A DNA stretch of 27,949 bases from JBAXRT01 sp037131065 (lineage in GTDB: Bacteria > Bacteroidota > Bacteroidia > Bacteroidales > FEN-979). The position numbers and the translations under genes were made by a program. Numbering within the stretch: position 1 is the first letter of the stretch; every line of letters starts with the position of its first letter. Shown in pieces: positions 1 through 8,614 of the stretch. The notes under the pieces are model-generated. The model saw only the letters and a program-made list of their open reading frames with translations. It was not told the origin of the DNA and ran no database searches. The DNA lies in NCBI GenBank assembly GCA_037131065.1, contig JBAXRT010000025.1:1-27949 (forward strand), read 5' to 3'.

Positions 1-69
1 GCACGGGAGGTCCTCCAGAAAAATGATATGACGCGTTTGAAAAACGAAGAAAAAGAGATCAATGTCTGA
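1..69 (+). CDS. parA: ParA/Soj chromosome-partitioning ATPase, C-terminal end only
   Basis: The first 22 codons of the window stay open in frame 1 and end at TGA 67-69, reading A-R-E-V-L-Q-K-N-D-M-T-R-L and then a charged tail. This resembles the last helix of Bacteroidetes ParA/Soj proteins, and parA normally sits directly before parB, which follows here. The stop overlaps the parB start by eight bases, so the two are probably translationally coupled. ParA is a deviant Walker-type ATPase that works with ParB in origin segregation. The ATPase motifs lie outside the window, so the call rests on this tail and on gene order. Confidence 0.75.
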   Translation, partial: AREVLQKNDMTRLKNEEKEINV

Positions 70-958
70 TAACCCAGGAAAGAAAAAAGCCTTGGGACGG
101 GGCTTAAGCGCTCTTCTGGATAACCCGGAGTCAGAAGTGCACGGACGCGAAATAGCCTCCGATTACCTCTCCGGCAGTATTGCCCAACTGAAGATAGAGC
201 TGATTGAAGCAAATCCATTTCAGCCCCGTAATCACTTCAACGAAAATGAACTGGCTGAATTGGCCCTGTCGATCCAGCAGCAGGGGATCATCCAACCGAT
301 AACCGTCAGAAAATTAGGGTATGACAAATACCAGCTCATTGCCGGTGAAAGAAGGCTGAAGGCCGCAAAACTTTCAGGGCTGGATAGCATACCAGCCTTT
401 GTGCGCATTGCCAATGACGAGCAGATGCTGGAAATGGCCCTTGTAGAAAACATCCAGCGAGAAGACCTAAACCCGCTGGAAATTGCACTCAGCTTCCACC
501 GGCTGATCGAAGAGTGTAAAATAAGGCAGGATGAGTTATGCCAGAAGGTGGGAAAAGACAGAACAACTGTATCAAACTATATCCGTTTACTCAAACTCCC
601 GTCGGAGATCCAGGTTGCCCTGCGTGATGAGCTGATCACTATGGGACATGCAAGGGCAATCATCAATATTGAAAATGAGAAAGATCAATTGCTGATCCTT
701 CAGACCATCCTCGTTAAGAAATTATCTGTCCGCAAGGTTGAGGACCTGGCCCGCACAATCCAATCGGGCAAGCAGATCTCTGCAAACAATCCTGTGGCTG
801 CCCTTCCACCCCGTTTCGAACAGGGGAAGGCCTCCCTCAATTCAAAACTTCAGTCGAGGGTCGATGTCCGGGTTAACCGTAAAGGAGCCGGATCGATCAC
901 CATCCCATTTAACTCGGAAGACGATTTCAACAGGATTGTATCCAAATTTGAACTCTAG
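62..958 (+). CDS. parB: ParB/Spo0J chromosome-partitioning protein
   Basis: A 298-residue ParB, the usual length. It binds parS sites near the replication origin and acts as a CTP-dependent DNA clamp with ParA. The N-terminus has the typical basic start with LGRGLSALL (residues 11-19). The ParB/Srx nucleotide-binding fold spans about 40-135, with GERR (95-98) and ENIQREDLNPLE (129-140). A helix-turn-helix follows at about 155-178 (VGKDRTTVSNYIRLLKLP). The C-terminal part from about 240 would be the dimerisation domain. The ATG at 62 lies inside the end of parA. The downstream gene starts on the base after the parB stop, so this is one operon. No parS-like palindrome was seen nearby. Confidence 0.96.
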   Translation: MSDNPGKKKALGRGLSALLDNPESEVHGREIASDYLSGSIAQLKIELIEANPFQPRNHFNENELAELALSIQQQGIIQPITVRKLGYDKYQLIAGERRLKAAKLSGLDSIPAFVRIANDEQMLEMALVENIQREDLNPLEIALSFHRLIEECKIRQDELCQKVGKDRTTVSNYIRLLKLPSEIQVALRDELITMGHARAIINIENEKDQLLILQTILVKKLSVRKVEDLARTIQSGKQISANNPVAALPPRFEQGKASLNSKLQSRVDVRVNRKGAGSITIPFNSEDDFNRIVSKFEL

Positions 959-1531
959 ATGAGAGCAGGGATTTTGCTGTTTTTTCTGTTTTCCTTCTCC
1001 CTGATTTTTCCGCTGCCGACCTTTTCGCAGACTAAAAACCCGCAGGAAGAGCTACCTGATTCGATCAGGGAGAAGGAGCACTCGCCTACCAAAGCAACCC
1101 TGATGTCGACTTTTGTTCCTGGGCTGGGACAGATCTATAATAAAAAATACTGGAAACTTCCTATCATCTACGCAGGTTTTGGTGTGATGACCTATTTTAT
1201 CGTCTTCAACACCAACCTCTATATGGATTACAAATGCGCATATATAGAATCTTCCAACGGTAATAAAAATGGCAATTACAGTGTGCTGGTATATAAATAC
1301 AAGCCGGATGAGTTGCTCTCTGCAAGGGAGTATTACAGGCGTAACCTGGAAATTACCTGCTTAATCACTGCGCTCTGGTATATTCTCAACATTGTGGATG
1401 CAGCGGTTGATGCCCATCTTTATACATTTAACATTACCGATAAACTTTCAATGAATTTCGGACCGTCTGTTCAGTCATACGGTTTCCGAAACGAGCCTTC
1501 TACCGGTTTGAAAATAAAGTTCAAATTCTGA
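959..1531 (+). CDS. DUF5683 membrane protein
   Basis: A 190-residue protein of the DUF5683 family, which in Bacteroidetes commonly sits between parB and dapB. A signal-like hydrophobic stretch covers residues 4-23. The family core follows: a GLGQIYNKKYWK motif at about 55-66, then hydrophobic segments near 68-85 and 135-150. The ATG immediately follows the parB stop (TAG 956-958), which indicates tight coupling. No enzymatic motif is visible. Its biochemical role is unknown, and its location (inner membrane or envelope) is inferred from the hydrophobic segments. Confidence 0.85.
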   Translation: MRAGILLFFLFSFSLIFPLPTFSQTKNPQEELPDSIREKEHSPTKATLMSTFVPGLGQIYNKKYWKLPIIYAGFGVMTYFIVFNTNLYMDYKCAYIESSNGNKNGNYSVLVYKYKPDELLSAREYYRRNLEITCLITALWYILNIVDAAVDAHLYTFNITDKLSMNFGPSVQSYGFRNEPSTGLKIKFKF

Positions 1532-1547
1532 AAATCACCACAGGAGT

Positions 1548-2282
1548 ATGAAAATAGCACTTTTAGGATATGGAAAGATGGGACAGGAGATTGAGAAAAT
1601 GGCCATCAAGCGTGGTCACGATATCTCCCTGATCCTGGATAATATCGAAAACTGGGAAGAGCGCGGACATCTACTCAGGGAATGTGAGATAGGAATCGAT
1701 TTTTCCACCAGCGACAGCGTAGTCGATATCATCTACCGCTGTTTTGAAGCCAATATTCCTGTAGTTACCGGGACCACGGGCTGGCATGACGACCAGGATA
1801 GGGTCTTCCAGGAGTGCCAGAGACAGGGTAAGACCTTATTCTATGCAACGAATTTCAGCATCGGGGTCAACATCTTTTTTGAACTGAACCGTTTTCTTTC
1901 ATCTCAGATGTCGAGGTGGCATGAATATGAGATATCCATCGAGGAGACGCACCATGTTCATAAGCAGGATGCCCCGAGCGGCACAGCCATTGTCCTTGCA
2001 AACGATATCATCAGGAACATTGAAAGAAAGGAGAAATGGGTGAAGGAGATCTCCGAGAATCCGGAAGAGATCGAGATAAAGTCTTACCGTACTGAAAATA
2101 TACCCGGTACGCATATCGTTCGCTACGAATCGGAAATTGACAGCATAGAGATTATTCACACGGCCAAGAACAGGCGCGGATTTGCACTCGGCGCACTGCT
2201 TGCTGCCGAATGGGTCATCGGACAAAAAGGGGTCTTTTTTATGAAAGATATGCTCCAATCCCAAAAAATCTCAGACGTTTGA
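1548..2282 (+). CDS. dapB: 4-hydroxy-tetrahydrodipicolinate reductase
   Basis: DapB reduces hydroxy-tetrahydrodipicolinate to tetrahydrodipicolinate with NAD(P)H, in the lysine and diaminopimelate pathway. The 244-residue length fits the Bacteroidetes form. The N-terminal Rossmann motif is GYGKMG (7-12). TGTTGW (74-79) and ATNFSIGVN (100-108) are family signatures. The catalytic and substrate loop reads EETHHVHKQDAPSGTA (132-147), with His135/His136 and Lys139 as likely catalytic residues. The C-terminal HTAKNRRGFALGALLAAEW closes the substrate domain. An AGGAG lies just before the ATG. The gene sits 16 bases after the DUF5683 gene in the same operon. Confidence 0.97.
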   Translation: MKIALLGYGKMGQEIEKMAIKRGHDISLILDNIENWEERGHLLRECEIGIDFSTSDSVVDIIYRCFEANIPVVTGTTGWHDDQDRVFQECQRQGKTLFYATNFSIGVNIFFELNRFLSSQMSRWHEYEISIEETHHVHKQDAPSGTAIVLANDIIRNIERKEKWVKEISENPEEIEIKSYRTENIPGTHIVRYESEIDSIEIIHTAKNRRGFALGALLAAEWVIGQKGVFFMKDMLQSQKISDV

Positions 2283-2329
2283 CACGAAAACCCCTGAAAT
2301 TCCGTTTATAATATTGTAAATCTGATCGC

Positions 2330-3844
2330 ATGAACTTATATTTAGTATTATCTGTTCTTTTTTTCCTCGCAACAATTGTCGGACTCTGGGGAATCTTCAT
2401 AAAGGCAGGCTTCAAAGGGTGGTATATCCTGGTCCCTTTTTATAATTTTTACATCTGGCTTAAGATCATCAGGCGGCCCCTCTGGTGGTATATTTTTCTT
2501 CTCGTACCTTTCATCAATGTGTTTGTAATCCTGCTGATGATCGTCGAGCTTGCCAAGTGCTTCAAGAAATATGGCCTGGGCGCACAGGCTCTTTCCGTCC
2601 TCTTCCCCTTCGTTTATCTTCCCTGGCTTGGTTTCTCGGCCGGTGAGAAATATTTCGATCCTTCAACCCAGCCCCCGGTCAAAAAATCTGCCGTCAGGGA
2701 GTGGGTTGATGCCATCATCTTTGCCGTTATCGCAGCGAGCATAATCCGCATCTTCCTGATCGAAGCCTATACGATCCCCACCTCTTCCATGGAGAAGACG
2801 CTCCTCGTTGGAGACTACCTCTTTGTGAGCAAACTGAGTTTCGGGCCAAAAGTACCAAATACGCCGATTGCATTCCCTTTTGTCCACCACACATTACCGC
2901 TCACAGAATCGACGAAATCCTATCTTGAATGGATCAAACTTCCCTACTACCGTTTCCCGGGCTTATCTGACGTCAAAAACATGGACGTCGTGGTTTTCAA
3001 TTATCCCGACGGCGACACGCTCTCGACCAAATTCCAGAGTAACATCAGCTACTACCAGCTGGTCCGCCAGTTCGGGCGTGACGCGGTATGGAACAACAAG
3101 GAGTATTTCGGTGAGATCATCGCACGCCCGGTTGACAAGCGGGAGAATTTCATCAAGCGATGTATCGGGATTGCTGGTGATACAATCCAGATCATTGACA
3201 GTAAAGTATTCATCAACGGGCATGAAGAGCAGAATCCGGGCAATAGGCAGTTCAAATACCTGGTTAAAACCGATGGTAACCCGATCAATGTCAAAAATCT
3301 AACCAAGCTTGACATAACCGAAAACATTGCCACCGATAATAACGGCACATATGAGATGACTCTTTCGGATGCTTCACTTGAAAAGATCCGGCAGTTCAGC
3401 AATGTTGTTTCGGTCGTACCGGAGATCCTTCCGGCAGGCGCCTGGGAACCAAACATCTTCCCGTTCGATTCGAATTACAGGTGGAATGTCGACAACTTTG
3501 GCCCGATCTTAGTTCCGAAGGCCGGGATGACAGTTCCCATCAACCTTCAAAACCTCTCTCTCTATAAAAGGATCATCAGGGTATTCGAATGCAATGATCT
3601 TGATATCAGGGACGGAAAGATTTATATCAACGGAAAGGAGGCCACAGAGTATACTTTCAGGATGAACTACTACTGGATGATGGGTGACAACCGACACAAC
3701 TCGGCCGACTCGAGATACTGGGGGTTTGTCCCCGAAGACCATGTGGTCGGGAAAGCAGTATTTGTCTGGCTCTCGATGGATCCGAACAAATCGCTTCTTG
3801 ATGGAAAAATCCGGTTGAGCAAACTTTTCCGATTCGTAAAATAA
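2330..3844 (+). CDS. lepB: Signal peptidase I with N-terminal membrane extension
   Basis: Type I signal peptidase (S26 family), which cleaves signal peptides from exported proteins at the outer face of the inner membrane. At 504 residues it is far longer than the E. coli enzyme, as is usual in Bacteroidetes. Residues 1-100 carry about three hydrophobic segments resembling DUF5684. A further membrane anchor at about 125-145 precedes the catalytic box IPTSSMEKTL, with Ser153 as the nucleophile by position. The general-base lysine is Lys276 in FIKRCIGIAGDTI. Box E is MGDNRHNSADSRYWG from about 451. The roughly 170 residues between boxes D and E form a large non-catalytic insert. The gene follows dapB after 47 bases. 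Confidence 0.95.
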   Translation: MNLYLVLSVLFFLATIVGLWGIFIKAGFKGWYILVPFYNFYIWLKIIRRPLWWYIFLLVPFINVFVILLMIVELAKCFKKYGLGAQALSVLFPFVYLPWLGFSAGEKYFDPSTQPPVKKSAVREWVDAIIFAVIAASIIRIFLIEAYTIPTSSMEKTLLVGDYLFVSKLSFGPKVPNTPIAFPFVHHTLPLTESTKSYLEWIKLPYYRFPGLSDVKNMDVVVFNYPDGDTLSTKFQSNISYYQLVRQFGRDAVWNNKEYFGEIIARPVDKRENFIKRCIGIAGDTIQIIDSKVFINGHEEQNPGNRQFKYLVKTDGNPINVKNLTKLDITENIATDNNGTYEMTLSDASLEKIRQFSNVVSVVPEILPAGAWEPNIFPFDSNYRWNVDNFGPILVPKAGMTVPINLQNLSLYKRIIRVFECNDLDIRDGKIYINGKEATEYTFRMNYYWMMGDNRHNSADSRYWGFVPEDHVVGKAVFVWLSMDPNKSLLDGKIRLSKLFRFVK

Positions 3845-3845
3845 C

Positions 3846-3853
3846 TATTTTTG
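3846..3853 (+). promoter_or_regulatory. Candidate Bacteroidetes -7 element before the small secreted protein gene
   Basis: The sequence TATTTTTG matches TAnnTTTG, 20 bases upstream of the ATG at 3874. No convincing -33 TTTG lies at the expected 19-21 base spacing. This is therefore a weak candidate for a separate promoter in the gap after lepB. Confidence 0.3.
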
Positions 3854-3873
3854 TAACCTCTAATTCTTTAACC

Positions 3874-4554
3874 ATGAAAAAAACAATGATATTTTTCGTT
3901 TTACTGGCATTCACTTTTTCCTTCTATTCCCTTAATGCTGTATCTGGCAAACCTTTTGAAGGGGTGATCACATACAAGATAACATATCCCGACAGCAAGT
4001 TCACAGAAAGCCAGATGGCCATGTTCCCAAAGATATTCACTGTGACCGTCAAGGGGCAGAAATCGTTGACTGAACTTTCAACAAGTATGGGAAACCAGAG
4101 AGAGATCGTTGATTATGTTGAAAAAACAAAGGTCGCGCTCATTGATATGATGGGACAGAAATATGCCATCAGGCAAACACTCCAGGACATCGAAAAAGAG
4201 AATGCCAAGACAGCCAAACCAGCGATAAAACTCACCCCTGACACAAAAATCATTGCAGGCTACAGCTGTAAAAAGGCGATTGTTACGGTGGATGACAACG
4301 GTACAAAGTATACTTATGAGATTTATTATACCAATGAACTGGGGAGCGGCAACATGAATTTCGACAATCCCCTTTACAAAGACATTGATGGTGTTCTGAT
4401 GGAGTTTAGCATGAACACAAAACAGCTTATCATGAAATTCATGGTAACCAATGTCGAGAAAAAAATTGTATCGTCGTCGCTGTTTGAGATACCATCAGAC
4501 TATAAACTCACAACCCAGGAAGAACTGAAATCCAAATTTGGAGGTATGGAATAA
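3874..4554 (+). CDS. Secreted GLPGLI/DUF4412-like protein
   Basis: A 226-residue exported protein. Residues 1-23 form a signal peptide with a basic start, a hydrophobic core and likely cleavage near Val-Ser-Gly-Lys. The mature part begins F-E-G-V-I-T-Y-K-I-T, typical of Bacteroidetes periplasmic proteins of the GLPGLI or DUF4412 type, and later has GYSCKKAIVTVDDNGTKYTYEIYYT. It is probably a beta-rich periplasmic protein. No catalytic motif is seen and its function is not known. It lies between lepB and ftsK on the same strand; ftsK starts seven bases after its stop. Confidence 0.65.
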   Translation: MKKTMIFFVLLAFTFSFYSLNAVSGKPFEGVITYKITYPDSKFTESQMAMFPKIFTVTVKGQKSLTELSTSMGNQREIVDYVEKTKVALIDMMGQKYAIRQTLQDIEKENAKTAKPAIKLTPDTKIIAGYSCKKAIVTVDDNGTKYTYEIYYTNELGSGNMNFDNPLYKDIDGVLMEFSMNTKQLIMKFMVTNVEKKIVSSSLFEIPSDYKLTTQEELKSKFGGME

Positions 4555-4560
4555 TGATCC

Positions 4561-7050
4561 ATGGCCAAGTATAAAAACCCCATAAAAACAAATACATTCA
4601 GAGAGGAGCCGAGGGGGGAGGAAAACGAGGTTCAGAACGTTCCGCCTAAAGAGCCAAAACCAAAAAGAAAGAGAGAAAAAAAGGAGGAAAAACCAAAAAA
4701 GGAGAAACGTGTACTCACGGAGCAGGAACTTGCAAAGCGGGAACAACGTTTCAGGGTGCTTGGACTTTTCTTTCTTCTTACATCCGTTTTCCTGTTGCTT
4801 TCTTTTGCCTCTTACCTTCAGACCTGGAAGGCGGATTTCAGTTTCAACGATACCGTATTCAAGCATTTCTCCTTTGATCATCTGGTAGACAATCAGATCC
4901 CTGTCGAGAACTGGATGGGAAAAACAGGCTCTCTGGTCGCATTTCTTTTTATTTCCAGGTGGTTTGGCATCACCGCATTTTTTTTCATCGTTATCTTGTT
5001 CAATACCGGGATGAAGATGTTCTTTAATATCACCCTTCTGCCAGTATTGAAAACGCTTGAATACAGCTTCTTCGGCATACTCTGGTTCCCGGTATTATTC
5101 GGGCTGGCTGTTCCCGGAAATGACCTGCTTTCGGGTGCGTACGGCTACCAGATGAACCTTCTGCTGATCGAGTTCCTTGGAACTTCAGGTCTCGGCCTAT
5201 TGCTGGGGTTTACCATGCTGAGCTTTTTTATCCTTGCATTCAATATCCCATTCAGGTGGCTCAAAAAGAGGGCTGAAGAGGAGCCGTCGGAAGAGGAGGT
5301 TCTGCCTCCTGTTGCTATTGCTGAAGCCCAAGCAGAATCCATTAAGGAGGCAACGATACCTGTTGATTTACCGATCAACGAGTTTATAACACCACCAGTG
5401 GAGAGAGAGATGGAGGTCGATCTGTCCCTTTCTGAACAGGAACCAAGTGCGGATCTCCTCCCCGGTCTCGAACTTCAGATTGAAGCGCCTGTCGAGGAAA
5501 ATGCCGGTACAGGAAACATTGAGCATTACACTATCAATACCCCGTATGACCCGACCCTCGACCTTCCAAAATATAAATATCCCACACTCGACCTACTGAG
5601 TGATTACGGCGGAGAATCAGTGAACGTCAGAAAAGAGGAGCTTGAAAACAACAAGGACAGGATCGTCCAGACGCTGAACAACTATGATATCAGGATCCAG
5701 AAGATAAAAGCCACGATCGGTCCCGCCGTTACCCTTTATGAGATCGTGCCTGAGGCAGGGATCAGGATTTCAAGGATCAAGAACCTCGAGGATGACATTG
5801 CTCTAAGCCTGGCCGCACTCGGAATCCGGATCATTGCACCTATACCAGGTAAGGGAACGATCGGGATCGAAGTCCCGAACCAGCACCCGGAGATCGTCTC
5901 GATCAAATCTTTGCTCGGATCAGATAAATTCAAAAGCAGCAGCTTCGAGCTGCCTTTTGTGATGGGTAAAACCATTTCGAACGAAACTTTTATTGCCGAC
6001 CTTGCCAAGATGCCTCACCTGTTGATGGCTGGTGCAACGGGCCAGGGGAAATCAGTCGGACTGAATACCATTATCACCTCTCTCCTTTATAAAAAGCATC
6101 CGTCCCAGGTCAAATTTGTCCTGATCGACCCGAAGAAGGTTGAACTTACTCTCTATTCCAAGATTGAGCGCCATTTCCTTGCCAAGCTTCCCGATTCGGA
6201 GGAAGCTATCATCACCGATACCAAAAAGGTGATCCGGACCCTGAACTCCCTCAATATTGAGATGGATAACCGCTACGACCTGCTCAGGGATGCGCAGGTA
6301 AGGAACATTAAGGAGTATAATGATAAATTCTTTGCACGGAAGCTGAATCCCAATGACGGACATCACTTTCTCACTTACATCGTTGTTGTGATCGATGAGT
6401 TTGCCGATCTGATCATGACGGCAGGAAGGGAGATTGAAACACCGCTGACCAGGCTTGCACAGCTTGCCCGTGCCACCGGGATCCATCTGATCATCGCCAC
6501 ACAGCGGCCCTCGGTGAACATCATCACGGGAACGATCAAAGCCAACTTCCCGGCCAGGATCGCGTTCCGGGTTATATCGAAGATCGATTCCAGGACTATC
6601 CTGGATTCTTCAGGGGCAGACCAGCTCATAGGCCGTGGTGATATGCTCCTGTCAACCGGCAGTGACCTCATCAGGCTGCAGTGTGCCTTTGTCGATACCC
6701 CGGAGATCGACAAGCTTACCGAATTCATCGGATCCCAGCGCGGGTACCCTGAGGCCTTTGCACTTCCCGAATATTATGATGAAGATAATGAGCCGGGAAA
6801 GGAGTTTGACTCGAATGAAAAAGATGAGTTCTTCGCCGATGCGGCGAGGCTTGTCGTTCAGCATCAGCACGGTTCGACCTCCCTTATCCAACGAAAGCTG
6901 AAGCTTGGTTACAACCGTGCCGGAAGGATCATCGACCAGCTGGAAGCAGCAGGTATCGTCGGATCATTTGAGGGAAGTAAAGCCAGAGAGGTAAAATTCA
7001 AGGATCTGGGCAGCCTGGAGCAATACCTGAACGGGTTGACCGATGATTGA
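4561..7050 (+). CDS. ftsK: FtsK/SpoIIIE DNA translocase
   Basis: A membrane-anchored DNA motor that clears chromosome ends from the division septum and promotes dimer resolution. The 829 residues fit the family. Residues 1-60 are strongly charged and Lys-rich. About four membrane helices follow between 66 and 230, then an acidic Glu/Pro-rich linker (about 240-330). The alpha/beta motor has Walker A GATGQGKS (491-498), Walker B VVVIDEFAD (Asp612-Glu613), and the LIIATQRPSVNIITG segment. The C-terminal gamma winged helix includes GYNRAGRIIDQLEAAGIVG, the KOPS-reading domain. A GGAGGT lies in the end of the upstream gene. The next gene is the LolA-like carrier, a pairing common in this phylum. 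Confidence 0.96.
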   Translation: MAKYKNPIKTNTFREEPRGEENEVQNVPPKEPKPKRKREKKEEKPKKEKRVLTEQELAKREQRFRVLGLFFLLTSVFLLLSFASYLQTWKADFSFNDTVFKHFSFDHLVDNQIPVENWMGKTGSLVAFLFISRWFGITAFFFIVILFNTGMKMFFNITLLPVLKTLEYSFFGILWFPVLFGLAVPGNDLLSGAYGYQMNLLLIEFLGTSGLGLLLGFTMLSFFILAFNIPFRWLKKRAEEEPSEEEVLPPVAIAEAQAESIKEATIPVDLPINEFITPPVEREMEVDLSLSEQEPSADLLPGLELQIEAPVEENAGTGNIEHYTINTPYDPTLDLPKYKYPTLDLLSDYGGESVNVRKEELENNKDRIVQTLNNYDIRIQKIKATIGPAVTLYEIVPEAGIRISRIKNLEDDIALSLAALGIRIIAPIPGKGTIGIEVPNQHPEIVSIKSLLGSDKFKSSSFELPFVMGKTISNETFIADLAKMPHLLMAGATGQGKSVGLNTIITSLLYKKHPSQVKFVLIDPKKVELTLYSKIERHFLAKLPDSEEAIITDTKKVIRTLNSLNIEMDNRYDLLRDAQVRNIKEYNDKFFARKLNPNDGHHFLTYIVVVIDEFADLIMTAGREIETPLTRLAQLARATGIHLIIATQRPSVNIITGTIKANFPARIAFRVISKIDSRTILDSSGADQLIGRGDMLLSTGSDLIRLQCAFVDTPEIDKLTEFIGSQRGYPEAFALPEYYDEDNEPGKEFDSNEKDEFFADAARLVVQHQHGSTSLIQRKLKLGYNRAGRIIDQLEAAGIVGSFEGSKAREVKFKDLGSLEQYLNGLTDD

Positions 7051-7093
7051 TCCTGATCCAGAAACAACAACCAAATAACTGAAAAAACTATCT

Positions 7094-7729
7094 ATGAAAT
7101 GGATTTTGACATGTATCCTGAGCCTGCTGGCGATGCTTGCATCTGCCCAGGGGAAAGATATTAAAGCAACCGAACTGCTCGAGGAAGTCAGTGCAAAGGT
7201 AAAAGCCTGCAAATCAGTCAAAGTAGACTTTTCCTATTCAATGCAGAATGCAAAAGCCAAGATCAATGAGGAAAAGACAGGAAGCCTCCTTATATCGGGG
7301 GATAAATACAGGATGATTGCTGCAGGAAGGATTATCTTCAGCGACGGTAAGGCCATCTGGACCTATACTGAAAGCTCGAACGAGGTCCAGATCCATTCGA
7401 CTGATGATGCCGACGACGCGATGACCCCCTCAAAATTGCTCTCCTCCTACAATGCGAATTATAAAAGCAAGATCATTAAAGAGAAGGGCCAGGAGCCTAA
7501 CATTGAAATGATCGAGCTGATACCCAACAAGCAGAAAAACATTACCAAGGCCATCCTGGGGGTCGATAAAACAAAAAAGCAGGTTAAGAGCTTTACCCTG
7601 TTCGATAAGAACGGGAGCATTTATACTTATAAGATCATAAAGTACCAGACCGATGTCCCGACCGAGAAGAGCGATTTCCTTTTTGATCCGGGAAAATTCC
7701 CGGGCGTAGATGTTGAAGACATGCGGTAA
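7094..7729 (+). CDS. LolA-like outer-membrane lipoprotein carrier
   Basis: A 211-residue periplasmic protein with a signal peptide at residues 1-18 (cleavage likely at Ala-Ser-Ala/Gln). The mature part has the LolA pattern: an N-terminal helix (TELLEEVSAKVKACKSVKVDFSY), repeated strands, GSLLISGDKYRMI, and FSDGKAIWTYTESSNEVQI. The C-terminal F-D-P-G-K-F-P-G also fits. LolA carries lipoproteins from the inner to the outer membrane. The gene follows ftsK by 43 bases, and the transketolase gene begins four bases after its stop. Identification rests on fold-level pattern and synteny, so the exact cargo role is inferred. Confidence 0.85.
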   Translation: MKWILTCILSLLAMLASAQGKDIKATELLEEVSAKVKACKSVKVDFSYSMQNAKAKINEEKTGSLLISGDKYRMIAAGRIIFSDGKAIWTYTESSNEVQIHSTDDADDAMTPSKLLSSYNANYKSKIIKEKGQEPNIEMIELIPNKQKNITKAILGVDKTKKQVKSFTLFDKNGSIYTYKIIKYQTDVPTEKSDFLFDPGKFPGVDVEDMR

Positions 7730-7732
7730 CCG

Positions 7733-8566
7733 ATGGTTGCCAGACCAATTTCCGATCCCCACCTGTTAAAGGCAAAAGCCGATGAGATCAGGATTTCCGT
7801 GATCCGGAGCCTTGCCGAAGCAGGCTCAGGCCATCTCGGTGGATCTCTTGACCTGGCTGATATTTTTACTGTCCTCTATTTTTCCATACTCAGGCATGAT
7901 CCTGAAAAGCCAGGCTGGGAGGAACGTGACCGGCTGATCCTATCGATCGGGCATGTTGCTCCGGTGCTCTATGCAACGCTGGCACATGCCGGATACTTTC
8001 CGGTTGGGGAACTTCTTACATTACGCAAACTTGGAAGCCGTCTCCAGGGCCATCCAGGCAGGGATCACGGTCTTCCGGGGATTGAACTTTCGGCAGGATC
8101 ACTGGGCCAGGGTTTATCCGTAGCCTCAGGAATGGCTATGGGAGCAAGGATGGACCGGAAAGACTGGCGTGTCTTCTGTATTATGGGTGACGGCGAACTT
8201 CAGGAGGGGTCTGTATGGGAATCGGCTATGGCGGCTGCCCATCATAACCTTGGCAATCTGGTTGCCATTGTCGACCGGAACGGGTTACAGATCGATGGTC
8301 CCACTGAGATGGTTATGCGACTCGAACCCCTTCGGCAAAAATGGGAGTCCTTTGGCTGGAATGTCTGTGAATGCGATGGCCACGATCACTTTCAACTTCT
8401 TGACACCTTTCAATCCCTTACAAACCTGAAAGGGAAGCCCTCTGTCATTCTAGCAAAGACGATCATGGGGAAGGGAGTCACTTCCATTGAAGGTGATTAT
8501 CGGTGGCATGGGAAGGTTCCGATGAGGGAACAGGCAGAGGAGTTTGTTAAAGAGGTAGGAGGATAA
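7733..8566 (+). CDS. Transketolase, N-terminal (thiamine diphosphate-binding) subunit
   Basis: The 277-residue first half of a split transketolase, which moves two-carbon ketol units between sugar phosphates in the non-oxidative pentose phosphate pathway. The thiamine diphosphate/Mg motif starts GDGELQEGSVWES (152 onwards) and reaches the Asn in IVDRNGLQ at about 183. GSGHLGGSLD and HPGRDHGLPGIELSAGSLGQGLS are substrate and cofactor signatures. It lacks the pyrimidine-binding half, which the next gene supplies. The ATG at 7733 follows the LolA stop closely. Its last codons run into an 8-base-periodic repeat that fills the gap to the second subunit. Confidence 0.94.
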   Translation: MVARPISDPHLLKAKADEIRISVIRSLAEAGSGHLGGSLDLADIFTVLYFSILRHDPEKPGWEERDRLILSIGHVAPVLYATLAHAGYFPVGELLTLRKLGSRLQGHPGRDHGLPGIELSAGSLGQGLSVASGMAMGARMDRKDWRVFCIMGDGELQEGSVWESAMAAAHHNLGNLVAIVDRNGLQIDGPTEMVMRLEPLRQKWESFGWNVCECDGHDHFQLLDTFQSLTNLKGKPSVILAKTIMGKGVTSIEGDYRWHGKVPMREQAEEFVKEVGG

Positions 8567-8614
8567 GAGGATAGGATGATACGAGGATAGGTGATTAAGT
8601 TATTAGGTGAATAG
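8551..8614 (+). repeat. Degenerate octamer tandem repeat between the transketolase subunit genes
   Basis: From 8559 the sequence parses into consecutive 8-base units: GAGGATAA, GAGGATAG, GATGATAC, GAGGATAG, GTGATTAA, GTTATTAG, GTGAATAG. The preceding AGAGGTAG at 8551-8558 also fits. The array contains the stop of the first subunit gene (8564-8566), fills the gap, and ends directly at the GTG start of the second. Its origin is unknown; slippage expansion is likely. Confidence 0.75.

Noticed and set aside
2868..3302. 144-residue open frame inside lepB in another frame
   Set aside because: Ser/Arg/Thr-rich shadow translation with no motif, fully inside a gene with clear catalytic boxes.
8551..8614. 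CRISPR-like array
   Set aside because: Units of eight bases without spacers, and no cas genes; it is a simple tandem repeat.
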